Shown here piece by piece: positions 26,933 through 35,900 of a stretch of DNA of 64,000 nt. Under the pieces are notes generated by a model that saw only the letters and a list, made by a program, of their open reading frames with translations, was not told the DNA's origin and ran no database searches. The stretch covers positions 36,982-100,981 of the forward strand of contig JAEUUX010000051.1 of assembly GCA_016787295.1 (NCBI GenBank). The letters are read 5' to 3'. The translations under genes were made by a program, and so were the position numbers. Each line of letters opens with the position of its first letter. Within the stretch, counting starts at the first letter, position 1. This DNA is from Chitinophagales bacterium. GTDB taxonomy: Bacteria; Bacteroidota; Bacteroidia; Chitinophagales; UBA2359.

Positions 26933-29506
26933 TTATTTTTTGGTAGTGCGCGAAGTAGTTTTGGTACTTGTTTTAGTTGTGGTGGTTTTGGTGGTATTAG
27001 TTGTTTTTTTATTGCCTTTTTCGATGATTTGTTTACACATTTCATATGTCAAGGTTTCGACAGTGGTATCTTTCGGAATTTTGTAGTTTTCGCCATTGGC
27101 TTTGATATATGCACCATATTTGCCTGCAAGGATTTGTATGTTGGCATCTTCGGGGAAAACTTTGAGAGCATTTTGTTGGTTAGTTTGGTTTTTTTCGCCC
27201 ATCAAAGCTTGTATTTGTTCATACGTCAACTCGTCGGGAACTTGTCCTTTGGGGATTTTGATGTTATCTTTGCCATATTTTACGTAGGGACCAAATCTGC
27301 CTTTGAGAACTTGTACGTTAGGATTTTCGGGAAAAGTTTTGATAACTTTTTCGGCATCGCTTGTTTTTTTGGCTTCGATAATTTCGATAGCTCGCTCCAA
27401 ACTGACCTCTAACGGACTTTCGCCTTTGGGGAGGGTATAATAAGCCCCTTGATATTGGATATAGGGTCCAAATCTGCCTTCGTTAGCTTTAAGGGGTTCG
27501 CCATTGATTTCGCCAATGGTGCGTGGTAGTTTAAACATTTCTAACGCCTGCTCCAGCGTAATTTGTGTGAGCGTAAAAGGCGGACGAATGCTAGCAAACA
27601 CGGGTTTTTCGGTATCTTCGTTGGTGCCGATTTGCACCATCGGACCAAATTTACCCAAGCGCGCGGTCACTTCTTTACCTGTTTTGGGGTCGTGTCCCAA
27701 GATGCGATGCCCTGTTTCGCGCTCGGCATGTTGTTCTGTTTCTATAACTGTTTGGTGGAATGGTTTATAGAAATCATCGATAACTTGTGTCCATTTTTCT
27801 TTGCCTGTGGCAATTTCGTCGAATTGTTTTTCGATTTGTGCTGTAAAAGCGTAGTCTATGATGTCGGCAAAATGTTTGTTTAAAAAATCATTGACCAACA
27901 TGCCCATGTCTGTGGGAAACAATTTGGATTTTTCTACACCTATGCGCTCTTGTAGCGTTTTGGCAACAATTTGGTTAGCTTTGGGTGTATCTTTGCCATG
28001 CAAAATCAGTTGTTGATAATCACGGGTATGCCCTTCGCGGTCTTCGCGCACCACATAGCCTCGTTCCTGAATGGTTTTGATAGTGGGTGCGTAGGTGGAG
28101 GGTCGTCCGATGCCCAGTTCTTCCAGCTTTTTGACCAAAGAGGCTTCGTTGTAGCGAGCAGAGGGTCGCAAAAATTTCTGTATGGCTCGCATTTCCAACA
28201 AATCCAACAATTGTCCCACGTGTAAAGGTGGCAACATGCTTGATTGTTCCTCTTCGCTTTCTTCGTCCAAAGCAGATTCGCGATAGAGGCGCAAAAATCC
28301 ATCAAATTTCAACACTTCGCCTTGTGCTATCAACAAGTCTTGTGGTTGTGTGGAGATTTGGATAGTAGCTGTTGTTCGTTCCAACTGTGCATCTGCCATT
28401 TGTGAGGCAAGGGTGCGTTTCCAGATAAGGTTGTACAATTTTTTTTCGTCGGAGGTATCTCCTGCTTCGTGTTGGTCAAAATAGGTTGGACGAATGGCTT
28501 CGTGTGCCTCTTGTGCCAATGCCGATTTGGTTTTGAATTGGCGATTTTGGAGGTAATTGACACCATAATTTGCCATAATTTCGTCGGAAGCGGCTTTGAT
28601 AGCTGTTTCGGATAAATAAGTAGAATCGGTACGCATATAGGTTATTTTTCCCGATTCATACAATTTTTGGGCAACTTGCATGGTGCGCGATACACCAAAA
28701 CCCAATTTGCGACTCGCTTCTTGTTGCAAAGTGGAGGTAATAAAAGGCGGTGCAGGACTTTTTTTGGCGGGCTTCACCTGAATATCTGTGATGGTATAAT
28801 CGGCACCAATACATTTTTGCAAAAATTTGTTAGCAACCGCTTCATCTTTTAATTTTTCGGGCAATTCGGCTTTGAATGTAACCAACTTGCCATTTTTGTC
28901 TTTGACCTTGAAAATGGCGATGATTTTGAAATAAGGACTTGCCTCAAAATCTTGAATTTCGCGCTCGCGCTCCACAATCAAACGCACTGCCACCGACTGC
29001 ACACGTCCAGCAGACAAGGAGTTGGAACGGCTGATTTTTTTCCACAAAATAGGTGAGATTTCAAAACCCACCAAACGGTCTAATACGCGCCGAGCTTGTT
29101 GAGCATTCACCAAATTAGTATCGATTCGGCGCGGATTTTGGACAGCTTTTTGAATAGCTGGTTTTGTAATTTCGTTAAACACAATGCGGTTTGTTTGCGC
29201 CACATCGAGATTTAATACCTCACACAAGTGCCAGGAGATGGCTTCGCCCTCGCGATCTTCATCTGTAGCCAACCACACCGAGTCGGCTTTGGCTGCCAAT
29301 TGTTTGAGTTCGGCAACTACTTGTTTTTTATCGTCCGACACTTCATAGCGCGGAGCATAATTATTGTTGACATCTATGGCAGCGTCACCTTTCGGCAGGT
29401 CACGCACGTGTCCATAGCTGGATTTCACAGTAAATTCGCCGCCTAAGTATTGTTCTATTTTTTTGGCTTTGGCAGGTGACTCTACTATCATCAGGTTTTT
29501 AGCCAT
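26933..29506 (-). CDS. topA: DNA topoisomerase I
   Basis: The 857-residue type IA topoisomerase relaxes negative supercoils. It starts MAKNLMIVESPAKAKKIEQYL (Toprim Glu), continues with ATDEDREGEAISWHL (Toprim acidic motif), NAQQARRVLDRLVGFEISP, SLSAGRVQSVAVRLI, and carries the active-site tyrosine Y290 in ITYMRTDSTYLS. The C-terminus has no Cys4 zinc fingers; instead there are about three FGPYIQY/FGPYVKY-type repeats (topoisomerase C-terminal repeat) and a Thr/Lys-rich tail. This layout is usual for Bacteroidota TopA. Confidence 0.97.
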   Translation of the reverse strand: MAKNLMIVESPAKAKKIEQYLGGEFTVKSSYGHVRDLPKGDAAIDVNNNYAPRYEVSDDKKQVVAELKQLAAKADSVWLATDEDREGEAISWHLCEVLNLDVAQTNRIVFNEITKPAIQKAVQNPRRIDTNLVNAQQARRVLDRLVGFEISPILWKKISRSNSLSAGRVQSVAVRLIVEREREIQDFEASPYFKIIAIFKVKDKNGKLVTFKAELPEKLKDEAVANKFLQKCIGADYTITDIQVKPAKKSPAPPFITSTLQQEASRKLGFGVSRTMQVAQKLYESGKITYMRTDSTYLSETAIKAASDEIMANYGVNYLQNRQFKTKSALAQEAHEAIRPTYFDQHEAGDTSDEKKLYNLIWKRTLASQMADAQLERTTATIQISTQPQDLLIAQGEVLKFDGFLRLYRESALDEESEEEQSSMLPPLHVGQLLDLLEMRAIQKFLRPSARYNEASLVKKLEELGIGRPSTYAPTIKTIQERGYVVREDREGHTRDYQQLILHGKDTPKANQIVAKTLQERIGVEKSKLFPTDMGMLVNDFLNKHFADIIDYAFTAQIEKQFDEIATGKEKWTQVIDDFYKPFHQTVIETEQHAERETGHRILGHDPKTGKEVTARLGKFGPMVQIGTNEDTEKPVFASIRPPFTLTQITLEQALEMFKLPRTIGEINGEPLKANEGRFGPYIQYQGAYYTLPKGESPLEVSLERAIEIIEAKKTSDAEKVIKTFPENPNVQVLKGRFGPYVKYGKDNIKIPKGQVPDELTYEQIQALMGEKNQTNQQNALKVFPEDANIQILAGKYGAYIKANGENYKIPKDTTVETLTYEMCKQIIEKGNKKTTNTTKTTTTKTSTKTTSRTTKK

Positions 29507-29838
29507 ATTATTAGGAGAAAATAATATACGGTTTATAAAAATGGTAAAAAGAATGGACGTAGGCTGTTGGTGCTGAACAGCAATGACTTTTATTGCTATG
29601 TTATACCTAAATTATGGGGCTATTGGCACAACACAAAGAATAGGAGCAAATTTTGTTCCAATTTAAGTGATTAGGTATTGTTCTGAATAAAACGATGGGT
29701 GTACTATCAAAAATAAACCCGAATGGGGCACCAACGCTTGCCTATTTTTCGATGGCACTACGTTCATGTCTTGTAAACAAATAGCCTCTTTATTTGTTTT
29801 CGAGGTGCAAAAGTCTTAAAAAAAAACCAATTTCACAC
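29507..29838. other. Gene-free spacer upstream of topA
   Basis: About 330 bp between the divergent topA and DUF5522 genes contain only weak hairpins (for example a 6-bp stem near 29567). No clear promoter box for topA was found. Confidence 0.4.
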
Positions 29839-29846
29839 TATCTTTG
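29839..29846 (+). promoter_or_regulatory. Putative -7 box for the DUF5522 gene
   Basis: TATCTTTG matches the Bacteroidota -7 consensus, 31 nt before the ATG at 29878. Confidence 0.45.
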
Positions 29847-29877
29847 TCAATTTTCTGTTCACTGAAGATACAATACT

Positions 29878-30051
29878 ATGAAAAAAAACGATTTTCCGTC
29901 CTTTCAATTGGGCAAAGATTACTACATTGATGCCAATGGCAATTGGGTTTTTACTGCCGAATACCTAAAAAAGAGAGGGTATTGTTGCAAAAATGGCTGT
30001 AAGCATTGTCCATATGGCTACCCAAAAAAACATAGACCACCTCAACAGTAG
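29878..30051 (+). CDS. DUF5522 small cysteine-rich protein
   Basis: A 57-residue protein too short for most gene finders. It starts MKKNDFPSFQLGKDYYID, continues NGNWVFTAEYLKKRGYCC and ends KNGCKHCPYGYPKKHRPP. The four cysteines and one histidine in YCCKNGCKHCPYG suggest metal binding. The pattern D-x-N/G-G-x-x-V-F-T-A-x-Y-h-x-x-R-G-x-C-C-x-x-G-C-x-H-C-P-Y-G is characteristic of DUF5522 as I know it. A -7 box lies upstream and apt follows on the same strand with its own -7 box. Confidence 0.85.
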   Translation: MKKNDFPSFQLGKDYYIDANGNWVFTAEYLKKRGYCCKNGCKHCPYGYPKKHRPPQQ

Positions 30052-30073
30052 ACCATTTTGTCATAAAAAGCCG

Positions 30074-30081
30074 TACCTTTG
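30074..30081 (+). promoter_or_regulatory. Putative -7 box for apt
   Basis: TACCTTTG matches TAnnTTTG and ends 12 nt before the ATG at 30094, so the leader would be only a few nucleotides. It overlaps an in-frame upstream start at 30079, which argues against that start. Confidence 0.5.
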
Positions 30082-30093
30082 CCACAAAAAAAC

Positions 30094-30624
30094 ATGCTTA
30101 AAGATCGTTTAGAAAATTGTATTCGCACTGTTCCTAATTTTCCGAAAGAAGGAGTCCTTTTTAAGGACATTACTCCTATTTTGTTAGATGCACCGCTTTG
30201 CCGCGACCTTGTAACCGCTTTTGTTTGTCAATTAGAAGGACGACGAATCGATGCCGTTTGTTCGGTAGAAAGTCGTGGTTTTTTGTTCGGAATGTTGTTG
30301 GCACAGTACTATCAAGTACCTTTTATTCCTATCCGCAAAAAAGGCAAGTTGCCCGCCAGTGTATTGTCTCATACCTATAACTTGGAATATGGTACTGCTA
30401 CAATGGAAATGCACACAGGTATCATAGAAAAAGGCATGCACGTTTTAGTACACGACGACGTATTGGCAACTGGTGGAACAGCCGCCGCCGCCGCCGAACT
30501 TATCCTACAACAACAAGGCTCTATCTCTGCTTTTTGTTTCTTAGTTGATCTTGCTTTTTTGGAAGGCACAAAAATTTTGGCAGGATATAAAAGACCTGTG
30601 ATTAGTTTATTGCAATACGAATAA
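30094..30624 (+). CDS. apt: Adenine phosphoribosyltransferase
   Basis: APRT makes AMP from adenine and PRPP in purine salvage. The 176-residue protein shows FPKEGVLFKDITPIL, VESRGFLFGMLLAQYY, PIRKKGKLPA, EMHTGII and the PRPP-binding loop LVHDDVLATGGTAAAA. Length is usual. The ATG at 30094 gives the standard N-terminus; the frame extends five codons upstream to 30079, but the -7 box lies there. Confidence 0.96.
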   Translation: MLKDRLENCIRTVPNFPKEGVLFKDITPILLDAPLCRDLVTAFVCQLEGRRIDAVCSVESRGFLFGMLLAQYYQVPFIPIRKKGKLPASVLSHTYNLEYGTATMEMHTGIIEKGMHVLVHDDVLATGGTAAAAAELILQQQGSISAFCFLVDLAFLEGTKILAGYKRPVISLLQYE

Positions 30625-30806
30625 GCCGACTGTGACCCAAACATCAGCCAACGCCTATTTGGGGGTATCCCCAAATTTGGTTTGCTACTTATTATGTAGT
30701 ACGCAACAAATAGCTATAGGTCACACATTTTTGTTAGTATACCTTTACTATAGATAAACCAAACGCTTTTTATTCATCTATTTTCCACCACAAAAATTTC
30801 TCCAAC

Positions 30807-31343
30807 ATGATTTTGACCGATACCACGATTCTTGCCGAAATTGCTAATGGAACTATCATCATCGAGCCATTTAAACCAGAATGCCTCGGCACCAACTCAT
30901 ATGATGTGCATTTGAGTAAATATTTAGCTATCTATAAAAACCACATCTTAGACGCTCGCAAACACAACGAAATCGAAGAAATTATTATCCCACCCGAAGG
31001 CTATGTCCTTCAGCCCGGCACCTTATACTTGGGTGCAACAGAAGAATATACCGAAACACACCGCCATGTGCCTTTTTTGGAAGGCAAATCGAGCATTGGG
31101 CGGTTGGGTATTGATATCCATGCCACCGCAGGCAAAGGCGATGTCGGATTTTGTAATACTTGGACACTCGAAATTTCGTGTGTGCAGCCTGTTCGGGTCT
31201 ATGCAGGAATGCCTATTGGTCAGTTGATATATTTTTGCGTAGATGGTGATATACAACACAACTACCGCAACAAGCCCAACGCCAAATATACCAAAAGAAC
31301 CATCAAACCTGTTGAATCTATGATGTGGAAAAACGATTTTTAA
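30807..31343 (+). CDS. dcd: dCTP deaminase
   Basis: Dcd converts dCTP to dUTP for thymidylate synthesis. The 178-residue protein has SYDVHLSKYLAIY, LQPGTLYLGATEEYTE, the active-site block EGKSSIGRLGIDIHATAGKG, and FCNTWTLEISCVQPVRVYAGMPIGQL, followed by the lid region NKPNAKYTKR. All key features of the dUTPase-fold deaminase are present. Whether it is mono- or bifunctional (dUTP-forming versus dUMP-forming) cannot be decided by eye. Confidence 0.95.
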   Translation: MILTDTTILAEIANGTIIIEPFKPECLGTNSYDVHLSKYLAIYKNHILDARKHNEIEEIIIPPEGYVLQPGTLYLGATEEYTETHRHVPFLEGKSSIGRLGIDIHATAGKGDVGFCNTWTLEISCVQPVRVYAGMPIGQLIYFCVDGDIQHNYRNKPNAKYTKRTIKPVESMMWKNDF

Positions 31344-31372
31344 TAACAGCACAAGGTTCTATCTATAGTAAA

Positions 31373-31417
31373 ATAGCGTTGTGCGCACCATCTGCGCACA
31401 ACGCTATCGTTTTTTTT
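31373..31417 (+). terminator. Terminator of dcd
   Basis: A perfect 15-bp GC-rich stem (31373-31387 with 31393-31407), 5-nt loop and a T run of nine lie 30 bp after the stop. Confidence 0.92.
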
Positions 31418-31439
31418 GCATGATGCTCAAAAAGCCCTT

Positions 31440-31468
31440 AAAAAACACCCTAAAACGAATTATTAGGG
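31440..31468 (-). terminator. Terminator of hpf
   Basis: On the minus strand a 6-bp stem (31463-31468 with 31448-31453) overlaps the hpf stop codon and is followed by TGTTTTTT. It sits opposite the dcd terminator. Confidence 0.5.
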
Positions 31469-31762
31469 ATGTTGACGGTCTTTGTGGCGGGTCAATTGCC
31501 TTTTGAGGTTATCAGCCACTTCGTCTACTGCCTCTTCAAAAGTTTTGGCAGTAGCATGGGCTACAAATTGAGATTGAGGTACATTGATTTTTACTTTCAC
31601 CACCTTGTCTTTGATGGGGCTACCTTTGCTATCTAAACTCAAAAAAACTTCGGAGTCGATGATTTTATCGTAATAGGTGTTAAGTTTGCCTATTTTCCGC
31701 TCGATAAACTCCACCAACTGTTGTCCCGCAGTAAACTGTATTGCCTGAATTTGAATACTCAT
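31463..31762 (-). CDS. hpf: Ribosome hibernation promoting factor, short form
   Basis: The 99-residue HPF/RaiA protein binds the 30S subunit and stabilises inactive ribosomes in stationary phase. It starts MSIQIQAIQFTAGQQLVEFIERKI and contains LNTYYDKIIDSEVFLSL, VKVKINVP and FEEAVDEVADNLKRQLTRHKDR, the basic C-terminal helix. The length corresponds to the short type without the dimerisation domain. Confidence 0.93.
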   Translation of the reverse strand: MSIQIQAIQFTAGQQLVEFIERKIGKLNTYYDKIIDSEVFLSLDSKGSPIKDKVVKVKINVPQSQFVAHATAKTFEEAVDEVADNLKRQLTRHKDRQHP

Positions 31763-31874
31763 GCACTAAAATTTTGGTTAAACAATAAAAACAAAAAATA
31801 AAGTAGAGATTATTCTCGTTATGACTTTAATAATTTTTTTGAAAAGATATATAGTTGTCAACAACTTATACCAT

Positions 31875-31912
31875 GAAAAACTTTGGTTATATATGGCTAC
31901 AACTAACCAAAC
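31875..31912 (-). terminator. Terminator of the DUF1761 gene
   Basis: On the minus strand an 8-bp stem (31904-31911 with 31882-31889) has a 14-nt loop and is followed by a GTTTTT run, about 16 bp after the stop. Confidence 0.5.
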
Positions 31913-31926
31913 TTTTGTTAACCCCT

Positions 31927-32340
31927 TTACCGCCACGCTCCCAGAATCGCACCCATAATGCCTAAGAACGCCACTTGATAGGTAGCATCTATCAACCAAA
32001 GTGCAATAGATTTGCGCTGATAAAGATAGTTAATACCTGCTGATGTAGCTACAAAAAATACACCAACTTTTAAGCCTTTTTTCAAGCCTATCAACCAATC
32101 AACACCATGACCAGCTTTGTCTTGCAACAAAAAAGCCATGCCTAAAGCCATGATCAACATCAACAAAAAAGAAGTGCCAAAAATTTTGGGCATACTTCCT
32201 TGTTGTAGATATTCGTCGGTATAACCCAGCTCACGTTGCCACAATTTCCCAAATAATACAGGACTATACCATAAAGCCCCTAACAAAAAAGCTGCGAATC
32301 CCGCCGCTATTACCGCTAAAAAATTTATATTACCCAACAT
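31927..32340 (-). CDS. DUF1761 membrane protein
   Basis: The 137-residue protein has four hydrophobic segments (about 5-23, 52-71, 84-103 and 112-130). The conserved block GALWYSPVLFGKLWQRELGY after the first helix identifies DUF1761. Its function is unknown. The start MLGNINFLAVIAAG at 32340 is preferred over the upstream 32427 start, which adds a non-conserved tail. Confidence 0.85.
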   Translation of the reverse strand: MLGNINFLAVIAAGFAAFLLGALWYSPVLFGKLWQRELGYTDEYLQQGSMPKIFGTSFLLMLIMALGMAFLLQDKAGHGVDWLIGLKKGLKVGVFFVATSAGINYLYQRKSIALWLIDATYQVAFLGIMGAILGAWR

Positions 32341-32487
32341 AATAAAAAAATTTGGTGAAGATAAAGTAAAAAAACGGGGTTGGGTGTTTGGGTCTGCTAA
32401 GTTAGACCTTTTTATTCGAATAACCAAAAAAAAAGCAAATTATTTTTACATTTTTTTTTCATTAAAGCGTTTGATGGTCATAAAACG

Positions 32488-32706
32488 CTATTTTTTTCCA
32501 AAATTCAACACTTTTTGTAAGGTACTTTCGGAGGCATTTTTACGCAAAAAACAAGAATCTAACCAGTTTTTTGCGCTTTTGTAGCTATTGTAATGCGTTT
32601 GTAGCGATGGATTGGTGTCTAATAATACGCCTATTTTTTCTTGCTCGATAGGAGATGTTTCACCATAAATATCGCGTAGTAATAAATTAATGCGATGTTT
32701 TTTCAT
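32488..32706 (-). CDS. Small unknown protein (72 aa)
   Basis: The 72-residue frame starting MKKHRINLLLRDIYGE is predicted to be helical: ETSPIEQEKIGVLLDTNPSLQTHY and SYKSAKNWLD, then SESTLQKVLNFGKK. The layout resembles short helical N-terminal pieces seen in anti-sigma-like or regulatory proteins, but I do not recognise a family. A longer start at 32856 would add an implausible segment. It lies upstream of, and divergent from, the giant SprB-repeat gene. Confidence 0.5.
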   Translation of the reverse strand: MKKHRINLLLRDIYGETSPIEQEKIGVLLDTNPSLQTHYNSYKSAKNWLDSCFLRKNASESTLQKVLNFGKK

Positions 32707-32899
32707 ACTATAGTCTTTTATTGTAACGTTTATAATCTTGACGAAAATAGCAACGAAAAGGTTGCTTATTTGTTGAGTTAAACGCATTTTTTTTACTTTT
32801 TTAACAAAAAACTTGCCTGTAATGAAACAAAAACGAAAAAATATTTGCAACGTCATACAACCTAATAACTAAAATTTACTTCTATTAGACAAAAAATCG

Positions 32900-32907
32900 T
32901 AATTTTG
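32900..32907 (+). promoter_or_regulatory. Putative -7 box for the SprB-repeat gene
   Basis: TAATTTTG matches TAnnTTTG, 33 nt before the ATG at 32941. The in-frame start at 32905 overlaps it and is therefore rejected. Confidence 0.45.
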
Positions 32908-32940
32908 CCGTTTCTTTGTAGAATAATCAACCTGATTACC

Positions 32941-35900
32941 ATGAGAAAATATCTACGTATTTTTATTGTTTTTCTGCTAACATATTCTCTCACTCAATCT
33001 TTGCTGGCACAAAGCCCCTCTTGTGCTGGTGCTGACCCCTTTTGTGTGAACGAATTAATTGGTATCGATGCCAGTTTTCCTGCCTCCACAGGAGCAGGCA
33101 CTGCCGAACCGGGCAATGACTATGGCTGCCTTTTTACTCAACCTAACCCCGCTTGGTATTTCATGGAAATGGTTAACCCCGGTGCCATTAACATTCAACT
33201 TTCCAACACAGGCAATCGTGATATCGACTTTGCTTTGTGGGGACCTTTCCCTTCTGTTGCGGCTGCTATCAACGAATGCGGCTCTCTGCCCGCTCCTATC
33301 GATTGTAGTTATAGTGCCTCAGCCGTCGAAACCGTCAATGTCCCTGCCAACGCCCAATCAGGGCAAGTGTACATTCTGGTCGTCACCAATTTTAGTAATC
33401 AAGCCACAACCATCAACTTAGAAACTATTGGTGGAACATTGGGTACTACCAATTGCAACCTCACCAACCCTTGCGACCCCGTCCAAGCTATTCCCGGCTC
33501 CAATAGTCCCGTTTGTACAGGAGGCACTTTGGAGTTGTATGGCAACCAACTGCCCGATACCATTGCCAACGTTATTTACACATGGACAGGTCCCAATGGT
33601 TTTTCTTCTAATCTTCAAAACCCCATTATACCTAACGTCACTTCTGCCAACAATGGTAATTATACCTTAGTAGTTTCGGGTGATGGTTGTGTATCCACTC
33701 CCCATTCTATTAGCGTCTTTGCGGGCGACCCCACCGTTTTGGTTAATGGTACGGCTAACGTCTGCCCCAACGGAACGATTACAATGGTAGCCAACACTCT
33801 TGTTCCGCCTTCTGCCAGCGTGGAATACCACTGGACAGGTCCCAACGGATTTACATACAGCTCCAGCCAATTCAATAATGTCCAAATTCCCAATGCCACT
33901 GCTGCTAACGAGGGAATCTATACCTGCTTGGTCATTGCCAATGGTAACTGTTTTTCACCCGTCGACAGTTTTACTGTCAATGTAGTGGAAATACAACCCA
34001 ATGCCACTATCATCCAGCCGAGTTGTGGTTTGAACAACGGTAGTATTGCTTTGGCTCCTACTGATGGTGGAACGACTTATACTTACGCATGGACACCGCC
34101 CGCCACACCCAACAACACGCCCACCCGCAATAATTTGACAGCTAACACCTATACTGTCACCATTACCAGCGCAGGCTGTACCACCACCACCTCTTTCACC
34201 CTCACCAACAACACAGCTTTGAGTGTGGTGACAAGTTCCACCAATCCTACATGTCCCGGCGGCACGGGTACGGCAACAGTTACACCGCCCGCTGGTGCAT
34301 ACACTTATCAATGGAACACAACACCCGCCCAAACTACCCAAACTGCTACTAACCTTGTTGCAGGAACATATACAGTTACGGTGACTGGCGGTGCCAATTG
34401 CTCAACTATTACCTCTGTTGCCATAACAGCACCACCTGCTTTTTCGGTAAGCACCAACAACACACCTGCGGCTTGTGCAAGCGCTGCTACAGGCACGGCA
34501 AGTGTTACGGCTTCAGGTGGTAATGGTACTTTGTCTTATTTGTGGAACACCAATCCACCGCAAAATACCGCTACTGCTGCCAATTTAGTAGCAGGAACAT
34601 ACACTGTTACTGTCTCGGACGAAAACAACTGCTCCACTACCCGAAGTGTGGTCGTAGGCACACAAGTAGCTATGTCTGTTAATCTAAATACCACAAATCC
34701 TTCGTGTAATAATGGCACGAATGGTAGTATAACTGCCAATGTAAGCAATGGCACAACTCCATACGATTTTGTATGGAATACCACGCCTATTCAAACCGCT
34801 GCAACTGCTACCAACTTATCAGGGGGAATTAATTATGCGGTAACAGTCACTGATGCCAATGGCTGTAGCACTTCTGCCAATGCCACACCCACCAACCCTC
34901 CTGCTTTAAGTGTTAACCTTGCTCCCACCAATCCATTATGCAACGGAGCAGCAACGGGTAGCATACAAGCTAATGGAGCGGGAGGTACAGGAACTTTATC
35001 TTATTCGTGGAATACCACACCTACCCAAGCAACTGCCACCGCCAACAACCTAAGTGCAGGTGATTATACAGTCACCGTCACCGATGCCAATGCTTGTTCG
35101 ACAAGTGCCTCAACAACACTTTCCCAACCTACTGCCCTCAATGCGGTATTAACTGCCAGCCAAAATCCGGGTTGTAATAGTGCCGCCACAGGTAGTGCAA
35201 CAGTTACGGCTTCGGGAGGTACGGGTAATTTATCCTATAATTGGAACAGTACACCTACTCAAAACACCGCCTCAGCTACCAATTTAGTCGCAGGTACATA
35301 CACAGTGACCATTTCCGATGCCAATGCCTGCACCACCACACTAAGCACCACATTGACACAACCCACCGCATTAAGTGTTAGCGCTAATGGCACTAATCCG
35401 ATTTGTAATGGGGCAGTAGGTAGTGCTATGGCGGTTGCCAATGGGGGTACAGCACCCTACAACTTTGTGTGGAACAGCCTTCCCCCTCAAAACAGTGCTA
35501 ATGCTACCAATTTACCTGCCAATACATATACTGTAACTGTATCGGACGACAACAACTGCACAGCAACAACTTCGGTCACTTTGACACAACCCGCTTTGTT
35601 GAATGTCAATATTATTCCACAAAATCCAAGTTGTTTTGGCAATACGAATGGTGCAGCAACTGCCAATTTAGTAGGCGGAACGGCACCTTATGCTTTTGTG
35701 TGGGATACCAATCCTGCCCAAAATACTGCTACTGCTACTGACCTTGCTGCGGGTTTCCCATATACTGTCACTGTCACAGATGCCAATAACTGTTTTGGTA
35801 TTGGTAGTGTAACATTAAGCGAACCGACGGCTTTGGTTGTTGATGTTGTGACCAATAACTCTACCTGCAATACGGCTAACGGTAGCGCTACTGCAAGCGT

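Noticed and set aside
32466..32497. Terminator with stem 32466-32472/32483-32489 and a T run
   Set aside because: The T run is on the plus strand where no gene ends, and the stem overlaps the stop of the minus-strand gene.
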